From NCBI RefSeq assembly GCF_040802235.1, contig NC_133166.1, forward strand, positions 1,736,001-1,800,000: a stretch of DNA of 64,000 nucleotides, in the 5' to 3' direction. Position 1 is the first letter of the stretch, and each line of letters opens with the position of its first letter. Origin of the DNA: Manis javanica. Taxonomy: Eukaryota > Chordata > Mammalia > Pholidota > Manidae. Positions 11,036-20,910 of this stretch are shown here, in pieces. The notes under the pieces were generated by a model. That model made no database searches and had not been told where the DNA came from. It was given only the letters and a program-made list of their open reading frames with translations. The position numbers and the translations under genes are program-made.

Positions 11036-11364
11036 CACAGGTGGGAGCCCAGAGCTCGCAGGGCTGAGGAGGGGCTGTCCTCGGGGAGGAGAGCAGGTCA
11101 GCGTCGGAAGAGGAGCTGAGCTGCAGGGAGAGTGAGGGGCAGCTGGTGGCGCTTTTGGGGTTGGGAGAACAGCTTGTCCAGACATGTAGCCATCTGCATG
11201 TTCTGAGAGTCCCTGGCTGTCCTGTGAGACTGGGGAATGGGGTGGGGGCTGAAGAGATTACACAGCCCAATGGGCCAACACCTGGTTTTTCCCAAGGAGA
11301 GGGACCACACACGCAGGCGCCCCTGGGAGGGACACATGGACAATATCAACAACCCCAATGGTAG

Positions 11365-11540
11365 CAATAACAATAGCAGTTATTTATAGGGCGCACGTTG
11401 AGTGTCAGGCATTGTGCTTTAGAATCCTTACATCTCCCAAAGGGCTCTATAAAGTTTGAGGATCCTGAGGCTTTTATAGGTGCAGGAGTTTATGCAAAGT
11501 CTCAGTAAGATCTGGGATTTAAAACTGCCAGGCTGGCCCA
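11365..11540 (-). repeat. MIR SINE fragment
   Basis: Reverse-complement MIR-like: 'agtgtcaggcattgtgcttt', 'aatccttacatctcc', 'gatcctgaggc'. It is old and diverged. Confidence 0.55.
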
Positions 11541-11699
11541 GCTCATGCCCTCTTTGCTGTGCAAGGCTGTGGCCATGTCCTCCTGAACGAGTGAGGGAGG
11601 CCTGGGGGAGGGGGAAGCAGATTTGGTGATGTGGCTTTGCTTGGCGGGGGTGCGGGGGGAGATGTGGCCTCGTAGTCACCTGGTCCGTCTCCTTTGCAG

Positions 11700-12063
11700 C
11701 CCTGGCGTGTGCCCGGCCCACTCCCCACCCTCCGGCTCCCTGGGCCTCGTGGAGGACATGCTGGCTGCCAGCAGCTCCAAGACAGTGGCCCGCAGGGAGT
11801 CAGCAGCCTCAAACCACAGGGGCCTGTTGGAGGAGGAAGGAGCCACAGCAGGTGCTGACCGAGGGGAGCCCCTGGAACCTGGCAGGGACCCTCTGCCTGC
11901 CTGGAGGCCGCAGCCTGATGGTGAAGCCAGCCAGGCAGAAGAGGTGGACGGCACCTGCGGCCCTTCAGGGTCTGGGCAGGGTGAGCAGGGCCTGACAAGG
12001 CAGCAGCCGGCCCAAGGTCCTCTCCCCACCAGCTCCCCCAGCCAGGACTTCTCCTTCATCGAG
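11700..12063 (+). CDS. TNKS1BP1: TNKS1BP1 exon carrying the tankyrase-binding motif
   Basis: This 364-nt exon follows a cctttgcag acceptor. Its first base completes the Ser codon split from the previous exon (phase 2), and it ends at gag|gtcagt in phase 0. It encodes SPGVCPAHSPPSGSLGLVED, then MLAASSSKTVARRESAAS and later SPSQDFSFIE. At 11,905-11,922 it encodes R-P-Q-P-D-G followed by Glu. This is an exact match to the RxxPDG motif bound by the ankyrin-repeat clusters of tankyrases, and it is the feature that gives the protein its name. RRESAAS is a basophilic-kinase-type site. The exon lies in the C-terminal region that family knowledge assigns to tankyrase interaction. Confidence 0.95.
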
Positions 12064-12323
12064 GTCAGTGGAGGGTGGGCCCAGGGCAGTGGGTGGGCTT
12101 GAGGTGGGGGGCTGGTACATGGGTGGCACAGCCAGAGCCACGTTCCTTGGGCTGCCCTGAGCCGCGTAGTGCCCTGAGCAGTCTCAGGGTGGGAGGTGGG
12201 TAGTGGGCAGTCACATGATTGGGGCACTCCAAGCTGCTGGAGGGGTCAGCTCATGGCCAACTGCTGTGGAGGCTCCTCTGGGATGGGACAGCAATGACAT
12301 GGTGTTACCATTGTCCTGAGCAG

Positions 12324-12474
12324 GACATTGAGATCCTTGACAGTGCCATGTACCGGAGCCGTGCCAACCTGGGGCGCAAGCGTGGGCACCGGGCCCCAGC
12401 CATCCGGCCTGGAGGCACCCTGGGCCTGTCGGAGGCGGCAGACTCAGATGCACGCCTGTTCCAGGACTCTACAG
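12324..12474 (+). CDS. TNKS1BP1: TNKS1BP1 exon: conserved C-terminal domain, first part
   Basis: The 151-nt exon lies between a gagcag acceptor (12,321-12,323) and an acag|gtagag donor, phase 0 in and phase 1 out. It encodes DIEILDSAMYRSRANLGRKR, then GHRAP, IRPGGTLGLSEAADSDA and LFQDST. It starts the highly conserved C-terminal domain of this family (Pfam 'Tankyrase_bdg_C', named from memory). GRKRGHR is a basic cluster consistent with a nuclear localisation signal. Confidence 0.95.
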
Positions 12475-12577
12475 GTAGAGCTGGGGGATTGTTTTGTGAC
12501 AGCTGTGCCTCTGGGGGCCGTGCAGGGGCAGGGAGGGCTTGCTGTCTGTGCTGAGCCCTCTGTCTGGGCCCTTGCAG

Positions 12578-12714
12578 AGCCACGAGCTTCTCGGGTGCCA
12601 TCTTCAGATGAGGAGGTGGTGGAGGAGCCTCAGAACCGCCGGACACGGATGTCCTTGGGCACCAAGGGGCTGAAAGTCAACCTTTTTCCTGGCCTGAGCC
12701 CATCAGCCCTGAAG
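12578..12714 (+). CDS. TNKS1BP1: TNKS1BP1 exon: conserved C-terminal domain, middle part
   Basis: The 137-nt exon completes a Glu codon (phase 1 in) and ends ctgaag|gtacca in phase 0. It encodes PRASRVPSSDEEVVEEPQNR followed by RTRMSLGTKGLKVNLFPGLS and PSALK. SSDEEVVEE is a typical casein-kinase-2 acidic cluster. The KGLKVNLFPGLSPSALKA block is among the most conserved in the family. The donor gtacca departs from consensus at +4 to +6 but is a normal GT site. Confidence 0.94.
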
Positions 12715-13450
12715 GTACCATCTGATCACTCGGCAGATGCACACAGCCGCCTGGCCAGCAGGCCGCCTCGTGTCCAGCCTTTCTCCTCTCTGCCTCTTCG
12801 TGCCCCACCCCATCCTGTTCCTCCTCTCATTCCACTCAACGGCGAGGGCCCTGCTGGCTCCTGCGCTGTGTGCTAAGGGGGATGCTGAGAGCGGCGTTTG
12901 TGTCCCAGAACCTCACGGGGTCGTGGGGGACACAAGCCAGGTCTATAATTAGCTCTGGTAAGGAGGAGGGCTAGGAATCACTGGGGAGGTGCAAATAAGG
13001 GTTGGGCCCGTCCAGAGAGAGAGGAGGTATTTCTTAACATTGAGGTGCTGCGGGATGGGAGAGCATGCTGAGGAAGGCCTCATGGAAGCATTTGACCTTA
13101 GCTGAGGCATGCACAGGAGTTGGCTGTGGAGGGCAGAGTGGTGGGGCATCCGGGCAGAGGGAACAGTGCACGCGGAGGCACTGGGACAGGAAGTCACCAC
13201 TGGCTTTGGCCAGCCCAGTTAGTTAGAATTCAATTCTGCAGGATCTTTCTGAGGGCCTGCAAGATGCAAGGCATGGCTCGGCTCTTAGGGGTGGCTTGTC
13301 TTTAAGGGACTTCCCATCAATTCGGGTAAAAGAACCTCAGAGGGGTCTGTGCCTGATTCTGGGGACTGCATACTGCTGGGAAGACCTAGCTCTCAGAAGG
13401 GAATTCTTCTGCCTGTCCAACACCTGCCTGCACCTGGACTTGTCTCTTAG
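12715..13450 (+). other. TNKS1BP1: TNKS1BP1 intron with L2-like sequence
   Basis: The 736-bp phase-0 intron ends in gtctcttag. About 13,040-13,320 resembles the reverse complement of L2 ('aggaaggcctcatggaagcat', 'gggcagagggaacagtgca'). Nothing else is recognised. Confidence 0.65.
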
Positions 13451-13608
13451 GCCAAACTGCGCTCCCGGAACCGCTCAGCTGAAGAGGGGGAGCTGGCAGA
13501 GAGCAAGTCGAGCCAGAAGGATTCGGCGGTCCAGCGCTCCAAGTCCTGCAAAGTCCCGGGGCTGGGGAAGCCTCTTGTGTTACCTCCCAAGCCAGAGAAA
13601 TCCTCAGG
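13451..13608 (+). CDS. TNKS1BP1: TNKS1BP1 exon: conserved C-terminal domain, last part
   Basis: The 158-nt exon runs from a tctcttag acceptor to a tcagg|gtaggt donor, phase 0 in and phase 2 out. It encodes AKLRSRNRSAEEGELAESKS, then QRSKSCKVPGLGKPLVLPPK and PEKSSG. It is rich in basic residues and RSxS/KSS-type phosphorylatable serines, as in other mammalian copies. Confidence 0.95.
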
Positions 13609-13859
13609 GTAGGTGGCCTCAGCTCTGACTGGCCTCACTGGGTTGGCCTGAAAAGGGAACCCCACTTTACAGAAGGGGAAACTGAGATTTGGGGAGGAGG
13701 TCAATGTGGCTCAAATTAACTATATTAAGTTGGGGCCAGAGATTGGAATTCACAGCCAAACCGCAGGCTGCCTCTTCTGGTTGAAGGGGATGGGGGTTCC
13801 TGTCCCTGCTATCCCCTCATTTTGTCCAGCTTTCCTAAGCTTTGCCTTCTGCCTTTCAG

Positions 13860-13920
13860 GTCAGAAGGATCATCACCCAACTGGCTACAAGCCCTGAAGC
13901 TGAAGAAAAAGAAGGTCTGA
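13860..13920 (+). CDS. TNKS1BP1: TNKS1BP1 terminal coding exon and stop codon
   Basis: After a tctgcctttcag acceptor the exon adds one base to complete Gly. It then encodes SEGSSPNWLQALKLKKKKV and a TGA stop at 13,918-13,920. The terminal KLKKKK cluster is consistent with a second nuclear localisation signal. The exon continues 12 nt past the stop to an actgag|gtgaga donor at 13,932, so the 3' UTR is split by an intron. The stop lies only 12 nt upstream of that junction, within the usual safe distance for nonsense-mediated decay. Confidence 0.95.
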
Positions 13921-14865
13921 GAAGTCACTGAGGTGAGAGCACGTTCCTGGGCTTGGGGCCAGCCTCGGGTGGGGAGTGGGGTTCACGCGTGAGGGGGGCC
14001 TGCCCTGGAGGACTCAGGAGGCCCAGTCTCTCCTGTAGACCTTCGCTCCCCATCCCCTTTTCTCTGTGAGGCTGGAAGCAGGCAGGGGAGGCCAGGCTCC
14101 AGGATTTGGTGGGTCCTTTGGCTTTCCCTAGATTGTGCCCATAGAGCAGGGTGTTGTCTGTCCTGGAATGGATGAGGAGAGGGCGCTTCCATCCCTGTCA
14201 TCCTCCCTGGGCTCAACCTCTGTGCCCTGTGGCTGGCCTGCATGTGGTCAGCCAGCCCTTCCGGTCTGGGACCCCTGGGGACAGTGGCTCACCCAGTTGG
14301 CTCAAGGTCCCCAGCAGGGAGCGTCTTCACAGCAGGGCTCGGCTGGGGGAGCTGGGCTGGGCACAGGGCGAGGGAGCCTAGCTCTCCCGCCTGACCTCTC
14401 TGCCCTCTATGTTGCAGGTCCCCCCATCTGGCAGCCTCAGGCAGTGCCCAGTCCTGTGGGGTCCCCAGCGAGGAGACAGCTGGAGCCCCACCATGCCTCA
14501 GGCTGCAGCCTCTGCCCCCCTCCACCTCTGAGGAGCGTGGGGGAGGCACATTTATGCACTTTGTATCACCTTCCCAACTCTCCCCCACCCTTCCCTCCCA
14601 ACCTGGATTCAGGCATTAGTGGTTGACGGTTTTGGTCCCTCCTTTCCTTGCTCTCTTTCCACCTCCCTCTCTGCTCCCTCTTCCAGCCTCCCTTGGGTTT
14701 TCTTTTGATACCAATTTATAGCATTTTTTATAAAAGCCTTTGATTTTTGTAATGGGCCAAGCCCTGCCCCACCCCCACCCCAGGTCTCCCTCCACCATGC
14801 CAGGTGCCCCACCGAGACCAAACATTTTGCCACTTGAAACAATAAAGTTTTTTGGGAATTGGTGC
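13921..14865 (+). other. TNKS1BP1: TNKS1BP1 3' UTR (13,921-13,932 and 14,418 to about 14,865) with intron
   Basis: The UTR intron 13,933-14,417 starts gtgaga and ends ctatgttgcag. The final exon is pyrimidine-rich and contains an AT-rich stretch at about 14,700-14,750 before the poly(A) signal. The cleavage position is estimated from the signal, not observed. Confidence 0.85.
14841..14846 (+). terminator. TNKS1BP1: TNKS1BP1 polyadenylation signal AATAAA
   Basis: A canonical hexamer is followed at about 14,872-14,890 by a GT-rich downstream element (ttgtagtgtggtgtgtgg), the arrangement expected of a strong mammalian poly(A) site. Confidence 0.9.
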
Positions 14866-14984
14866 TGCTCAGGTTGTAGTGTGGTGTGTGGTCCTGGTAC
14901 TGGCCCACCAGGAGCTCACTCTGATGTTGAATATGTCACTTCCTTTGCACTCCTGCGCTCAGTGTCCCCAAGGAGGGTGTATTG

Positions 14985-15330
14985 GTTATAATAAGCTGAT
15001 TGCAGATTCAGACAACCCCAAATGTCAGTAGCATAACACATAAACTTATTTTCTGTTCATGGCACAAGGTGGGCTGGTGATGGGGCCACTCTGCACCCTG
15101 CTGTCTTTTTGGAAGCAAGGCTCCTTCCCTGTTGTGGCTCAGTCACCTGCATGGGCCGTGGAGTCCTCCGTGGCAACCAGGGGAGAGAGGGGAATATGCT
15201 GTTGGAGACCCGTGTTTCTTTGGCTAGAATTCAACTCATGACCCCTGTTATCTGAAAGGGAGACTAGGGAATGTAGCTGAGCTGTGTGGCCACAGAGAGA
15301 GATAGAGGACCGGATATTGGAAGAAAAATA
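14985..15330. repeat. Old interspersed repeat, family unresolved
   Basis: The stretch 'acaaccccaaatgtcagtag', then 'taacacataaacttattt', looks like the start of a common mammalian element. The same type of opening recurs near 34,565 and 41,100. I cannot name the family. Confidence 0.4.
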
Positions 15331-15658
15331 AATCCTCCCCTCTAGGGGATTGTGGTCTTTAAGGGTCCTTTCAACCCATGCATTCTGGAATGTCCCCAGG
15401 CTCTGGCCTTTCCCACCCAAGCCCCTGCCCATTGGCATCCTACTGTCCCTCAGCCACCTCCTCTGTCATCCTGGGCTCCCCAGACTTGCCAGCCTCTTTT
15501 AGGGCCAGCATGGTCTTTCCCTGGGACTTGGGGAAAGGAGAGGCCCCCATGGTCCTGCCTTGATGAGCTCTGAACAGAGTCACTGAGCTGCAGGTCAGAG
15601 CTATAGGTGAATTTTGAAGTTGTCCCATTCACTAGAGCTTCTTAGCCCCACCATCCTC

Positions 15659-15677
15659 TTTTTTTTTTTTTTTTTTT
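15659..15677. repeat. Poly(T) tract
   Basis: Nineteen consecutive T. No target-site duplication was found around it. Confidence 0.9.
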
Positions 15678-15784
15678 AGGAAGTATGGGAGCTATTGATA
15701 TAATTTGAAAATTTGACTAATGCTGTGGTCTGTAAAAGCATGCATGCACAATTTCACAAACCAGGTGGGAACTCCCATCATAGA

Positions 15785-15935
15785 CTTCTTAGAGCAGTGG
15801 TTCTTAATCTTCACTGTATAACACTGTCTCCTGCGGTGCTTCTTAAAATGCACATGCCTGATTCCTGGGCCCAACCCCAGGTTTCCATCTCATAGGTATG
15901 CCTGGCGATCTCAATTTTGGGGATCCCCTGAAGTG
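15785..15935. repeat. MER5-type hAT DNA element fragment
   Basis: 'gagcagtggttcttaatctt', then 'cacatgcctgattcctgggc' and 'ccaaccccagg', is the pattern of nonautonomous MER5/hAT-Charlie elements. Confidence 0.65.
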
Positions 15936-16326
15936 GAGGAGAAAGAAAGGCAGGGGGCCTTAAGGGGGTGCCTGGCTGTGCCCTGGCTAGGTCTGTGCCA
16001 GGCAGTCCCCATGCCAGTCTCCCAGGAACCAGCAGAGCCCAACTGGCATGAGTTTTGTCCTGTTCTCTTCCACCCTCCTGTCCCCAAAGGAGCAGACTGG
16101 CAGGATCCCAAGCCAAATACTTAAGACTCATTAGTGGGACAAATGGGCTGGTCCCGGTGCCTGGGCTCTGCTGGGAGGGAGCAGAGACAGGGGCCCTGCT
16201 TCCTGGGAAGGCAGAGCCAGATCTGGTGTGTGGGTAGGGGTGATCCCACACCCTCCCTCTGTCGGGAGAATGGTTCATGGCCTTTGTTGGGAGTTAGGGG
16301 TAGGGGGGACCAACATGTACAAGCTT

Positions 16327-16437
16327 TGGCCATAAAGGCAGGTACCTGGCTGTGCTGAGGGTTTGACCATAAAGGCAGGTACCTGACTGTGCTGGGGGTT
16401 TGACCATAAAGGCAGGTACCTGACTGTGCTGGGGGTT
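16327..16437 (+). repeat. 37-bp minisatellite, three tandem units
   Basis: There are three consecutive units of exactly 37 bp (16,327-16,363, 16,364-16,400, 16,401-16,437). Each contains ccataaaggcaggtacctg and then ctgtgctg. Units 2 and 3 are identical; unit 1 differs at a few positions. Confidence 0.95.
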
Positions 16438-17129
16438 CTTAGGAGTGGCCTCCCAGGGGCAGGTTGTGGTCTCTTGAACCTGGATTTGGATTTTGGAAAC
16501 AGCTGAAAATCACTTGGATGCCTGTACCAGGGGGAATGTTAGACAGTCAAGCAGGCTGATCAATTTTGGTCAAAGGTAGCTCCAAAGGCAGCGTGAACTG
16601 TGGAATGAGTTCTAGAAGAGTCACTAGAGTAAGTGTACAGCCTTTCCGGGACCACTTAGAAGGTCTCAACTCAGTGTGTTTATCAAGAAATGAAGCCTTT
16701 TTTCTATATGTTAGAAAGCTGAGCTGTCCTTTCTCAGAATTTGGTCCCCATTCCAGGGTCTCAGCGCCGGCTCCCCCACTCCCCACATCCCTTGCTTCTG
16801 AGGCCTTCACCAAGAGCCCGTCATGTGGGAACTGGATGCCAGACAACAGAAGAAGCCTTTGGGAACTAAACAGAAGCAGGGCCCAGAGAGCAAGTCCTCC
16901 ATTCCCTACAACCCAGGAGCTGGAATTGGCATTTGGGACGGTGTTGAGCCTTTGAGAAGCTAGCTCTTGCCCACGGTGCCCTCGGTATCTGCGTGGTAGT
17001 GTTGTGGGAAGTCTGAAGGGTTGCTACCCATTGTTGGCACTGCCTTCCCCCACCATCCTACCCCCAGATGGGGTCTGGCACCTGCCCGTGGTCACAGCCC
17101 ATCCTGAGAGGGTCAGAGACAGGTAGTTC

Positions 17130-17413
17130 TGATGGAGGCGTAAGCCCTAGATTGGTGGCCCAGAGCAGGCTGCCGCTCGTGGATGGGATTTTCTTGGGTT
17201 GATTTGCTTCCAGGGCCTCTCTCCAAGCTAGAAGCCTAAGCTCACCTGGGACAAGCCCTTTGGCAGCTGCAGTGGTTGCCTCTCCTCCAGCCTCTCCCCT
17301 CCCAGCAAGTGCTGAACACAGACAGGAAGAGTGTTGGCAGGTTTCAGCCACACACCACCCACCCCAGGGACAGCGCCAGGCCCTAGTGGTGAGAACCTCC
17401 TGGGTGCTGAGTG
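17130..17413 (+). repeat. Direct duplication, copy 1 (284 bp)
   Basis: Aligned by eye to 18,710-18,993 at a constant offset of 1,580 bp with no indels. About 17 substitutions give roughly 94% identity, most of them transitions. It resembles no repeat family that I recognise. Confidence 0.95.
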
Positions 17414-17644
17414 ATAAAGTGGGTTTGAATCCCTGTCCAAGGATCGACTCTAATTATACTTTTATTTATATAGCACTGTGTCTCCAAAGGGCCAAACACC
17501 CATTCTTTTTTTTCGAAACAAGGCTTATTGAATTTTTTCTGATGACAGAAGCAAAGCATATTTATTGTAAAGCACTTAGCATCTAAGATGGAGAAGTAAA
17601 ATTCAGAAATGTGCCTGTAACTTCACCACCCAGATATGCTGCTG

Positions 17645-18245
17645 ACATTTTTTAAAAACGAATGCTTATTTTAGAATAGATTTAGATTTACAGAAAAGTT
17701 GCAAAAATAGTACAGAGATTTCCCCTAAACCCACACCCAGTTCCCCCTAGTTTTAATATTTTACATTATGTGGTACATTTGTCACAACTGATATAATATT
17801 GATACACTGTCATTAACTAAAGTCTTTATTCATATTCCTTGGTTTTTACCTAATCTCTCTTTCCTGTCCTGGAATCCCATCCAGGATCCCACGCTGTGTT
17901 GAGCTGTCATGTCTCTAAGCTGTGACAGTTCCTTAGACACTCCTTGTTTTCGAGTACCTGGACAGTTTGCAAGGAGAACTTGTCTGGCATTTTGTAGAAT
18001 ATCCTTCAATTTGAGTTTTTCTGAGGTCTTTCTCATGATTAGACAAGGGTTATAGGTTTTGGGGAGGTTGAAGTAAAGTGCCATTTCATCAAAGGTACAT
18101 GCTATCAATGACTTATCATTGTCCGTTTTCACTTCGATTCGCTGGCCGAGGTTGTGTTTGTCAGGATTCTCCACTGTAAAGTTACTCTTTCCCCCTTTTC
18201 ATACTGTACTCTTTGGAAGGAAATCACTAACTGGCTTTTAATAGA
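17645..18245 (-). mobile_element. Old L1 (L1M-type) 3' fragment
   Basis: The antisense 3' region of an ancient mammalian L1: 'tttacagaaaagttgcaaaaa', 'ccatccaggatccca', 'gagctgtcatgtctc', 'ctcatgattagacaaggg', 'attctccactgtaaagttac'. A second copy of the same part lies at 59,945-60,330. Confidence 0.75.
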
Positions 18246-18414
18246 TTTGCTTCCAGTGTCAACCTTTTTCCTTTGCAATTGTTCATTCCTTACCAGAAGC
18301 CGGGATCTGGATTCTGGTCTCAACACTTTTATTTTCCTAATTTCTGGAGATCGTAATGTGTAGGTACATATTCCTATTTTAAATGGGTTTGTGCTTTGGG
18401 TTTCATCAGTTAAA

Positions 18415-18620
18415 ATTACCGAGCACTTCATGTGTGCCGGTCCTGGGCTAAGAGCTTTCCACAGCTCCAGTGAGGGAGGGGATGCTGTCGTCTTCATGTT
18501 AGGGATGGGAAAACTGGTTTGTGGTAAGGGGGTAAGTTGCTCAGCATCTACCGGCTGGCAAGTGGCAGAGCTGGAATTCAGACCTTGTTCTGTGGTCCCA
18601 GAGCTCAGCACTAGATCACA
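18415..18620 (-). repeat. MIR SINE fragment
   Basis: Reverse-complement MIR: 'gagcacttcatgtgtgcc', 'gatgggaaaactgg', 'ggcaagtggcagagctggaa', 'tcagacc'. Confidence 0.7.
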
Positions 18621-18709
18621 CTAATTGGACTGATTAAAAGCAGTCATAGAGAAGGGAGGTTCAGAGTCCAGGTTTGGGAGTTTGAATCATGGTATTGATT
18701 CGCTAGCTA

Positions 18710-18993
18710 TGATGGAGGTGTAAGCCCTAGATTGGTGGCCCAGAGTAGGCTGCTGCTCATGGGTGGGATTTTCTTGGGTTGATTTGCTTCCAGGGCCTCT
18801 CTCCAAGCTAGAAGCCTAAGCTCACCTGGGACAAGCCCTTTGGCAGCTGCAGGGGTCGCCTCGCCTCCAGCCTCTCCCCTCCCAGCAAGTGCTAAACACA
18901 GACAGGAAGAGTGTTGGCAGGTTTCAGCCGCACACCACCCATCCCAGGGACAGCGCCAGGCCCTAGAGATGGGAACCTTCTGGGTGCCAAGTG
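18710..18993 (+). repeat. Direct duplication, copy 2 (284 bp)
   Basis: Partner of 17,130-17,413 (about 94% identity, gap-free). The 1.3 kb between the copies holds an L1M fragment and a MIR, so the copies are dispersed and not adjacent. Confidence 0.95.
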
Positions 18994-18999
18994 TCCAGT

Positions 19000-19145
19000 C
19001 ACTTCATGTCTTTATGCCTCAGTTTTCTTACCAGTTCAGTGGTAAAAACATTATCTTCTTCCTAGGGCTTTTGTGAGGGCTAAATTATTTAAAACAATGC
19101 TTGGCTCAAGGTAGGCAGTCAATAAGAGTTATTGTTATTATAATT
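19000..19145 (+). repeat. MIR SINE fragment
   Basis: MIR order is kept: 'tgcctcagttttcttacc', 'gggcttttgtgagggctaaat', 'caatgcttggctca', 'caataa'. Confidence 0.75.
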
Positions 19146-19170
19146 GCTGTGCTGTCTTTTTATTTGCACA

Positions 19171-19466
19171 ACCACCCACCATCCATCTATCCACCATCCA
19201 TCCATCCACCCACCCACCCATCCATCTACCCATCCACCCATCTATCTATCCATCCATCCATCCACCCACCCACCTACCCACATGTCCACCCATCCATTCA
19301 CCCACCCGTTTGTCCATACATCCATCTATCCAACCATCCATCCATCCATCCACCCACCCACCTACCCATCCATTGACCCATCTATCCACCCATTGACCCA
19401 CCCACCCACCCACCTACCTACCCACTCATCTGCCCACCTACCCGTCCATCCACCCACCCATCCATT
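19171..19466 (+). repeat. Long (CCAT/CCAC)n microsatellite
   Basis: About 300 bp of tetranucleotide units ccat, ccac, ctat and ctac in irregular mixture. The predicted His-Pro-Ser-Ile reading frames over it are artefacts of the repeat. Confidence 0.97.
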
Positions 19467-19514
19467 GAAAGCACTGCCTGCTCCAGGCCTTGGTCTCCCT
19501 ATCTATAGTGAGTG

Positions 19515-20910
19515 TGAACCACAGCAGGAGTTCTTAACCCTTTTTGAGCCATGGATCCTTTTGGCAGGCTGCTAAAATAAAATACATAGGATCACAAGGG
19601 AAACTAATTATACCAAAATACAGCTATCAAAATATTAAAATACAAATCTGTGATTAGCAATATATGTGTTTATTAACATATTAAACATGAGTTAGTGGTA
19701 GGTCCAATTGTTATTATAACTTTCAGGTAGTAATAATATTTTGAGAATTCTGCTGTGACAAATGAGCTATGGAAAGATCTGTTGTTATCTTTAGTGTTCC
19801 TAATCCTACTGTGGTTTGATGCCTGTGTTCATGATAGGAAGAAATGCTCAATTTCAGTTACAAGTTTATGAGTATTTCTTTTTTTTTTTTTCATGGGGAT
19901 TTTAAAAAATCTATTTTGGCATCATTAATGTACAATTACATGAGCAACATTATGGTTACTAGACTCCCCCCAGTATCAAGTCCCCACCACATACCCCATT
20001 ACAGTCACTGTCCATCAGCGTAGTAAGATGCTATAGAATCACTACTTGTCTTCTCTGTGTTATACTGCCTTTCCCACGTTTCCCCCCGTCCCAGCCCCAC
20101 TACATTATGTGTGCTAATTGTAATATCCGTTTTTTCCCCCTATCCCTCCCTTCCCACCCATCCTCCCCAGACCCTTTCCCTTTGGTGACTGCTGGTCCGT
20201 TCTTGGGTTCTGTGAGTCTGCTGCTGTTTTGTTCCTTCAGTTTTTCTTTGTTCTTATACTCCACAGATGAGTGAAATCATTTGATACTTGTCTTTCTCTG
20301 CCTGGCTTATTTCATTGAGCATAATAGCCTCTAGCTCCATCCATGTTGTTGCAAATGGTAGGATTTGTTTTCTTCTTATGGCTGAATAATATTCCATTGT
20401 GTATATGTACCACATCTTTATCCATTCATCTACTGATGGACATGTAGGTTGCTTCCATTTCTTGGCTATTGTAAAGAGTGTTGCGATAAACATAGGGGTG
20501 CATATGTCTTTTTCAAACTTGGCTCCTGCATTCTTAGGAGTGGAATTCCTGGGTTAAATGGTATTTCTATTTTGAGTTTTTTGAGGAACCTCCATACTGC
20601 TTTCCACAATGGTTGAACTAATTTACATTCCCACCAGCAGTGTAGGAGGGTTCCCCTTTCTCCACACCCTCGCCAACATTTGTTGTTGTTTGTGTTTTGT
20701 ATGGTGGCCATCCTTACTGGTGTGAGGTGGTATCTCATTGTGGTTTTTGAATATTTCTTTCTTCAATCTAAGTTCACAGATGGCTGAAATCCTAACATGG
20801 ATGCTCAGATGAAGAATGGAATTAGAGGATGCCCATGTGATTCTGGTTATCAAACCCATGTGATTCCATCTGGTCCCTAGGGGTTCTGGGGAGTGGGGAG
20901 AGGGAGCCCT
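19515..20910. mobile_element. hAT-like fossil DNA element interrupted by an L1
   Basis: The left end 'caggagttcttaaccc' has the form of a hAT-Charlie terminal repeat, followed by AT-rich sequence typical of such fossils. The sequence resumes beyond the L1 at 20,748. The family is not named with certainty and the right end is approximate. Confidence 0.45.
19869..20759 (-). mobile_element. 5'-truncated L1 with ORF2 C-terminus and target-site duplication
   Basis: The minus-strand insertion has body about 19,881-20,747. A poly(T) run at 19,879-19,891 represents its poly(A) tail. The flanks carry a 12-bp target-site duplication tgaRtatttctt at 19,869-19,880 and 20,748-20,759, with one mismatch. 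Minus-strand frames give typical L1 ORF2 C-terminal sequence: [20 protein letters not shown] and later CPSVDEWIKMWYIYTMEYYS. The frame is broken between these, so it is a dead copy. The 3' UTR matches the fragment at 38,821-39,095, which points to the same subfamily. Confidence 0.92.

Larger units (their letters stand above)
6982..11699 (+). other. TNKS1BP1: TNKS1BP1 intron, 4.7 kb
   Basis: This phase-2 intron has donor gtaagg at 6,982 and acceptor tttgcag ending 11,699. It contains MIR and L2 fragments listed separately, a GTGGGT simple repeat near 9,627-9,650, and a CpG-containing pyrimidine-rich stretch at about 10,230-10,600. I see no exon or RNA gene in it. The open frames in 7.1-8.1 kb and 8.4-9.7 kb resemble no protein I know. 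Confidence 0.8.

Noticed and set aside
17343-17377. Possible REST/RE1 site in the duplicated block
   Set aside because: The right half GGACAGCGCC is perfect, but the left half has two mismatches and the half-site spacing fits neither the canonical nor the usual expanded arrangement.
19101-19575. Open frames of His/Pro/Ser/Ile repeats
   Set aside because: Direct translation of the CCAT/CCAC microsatellite.
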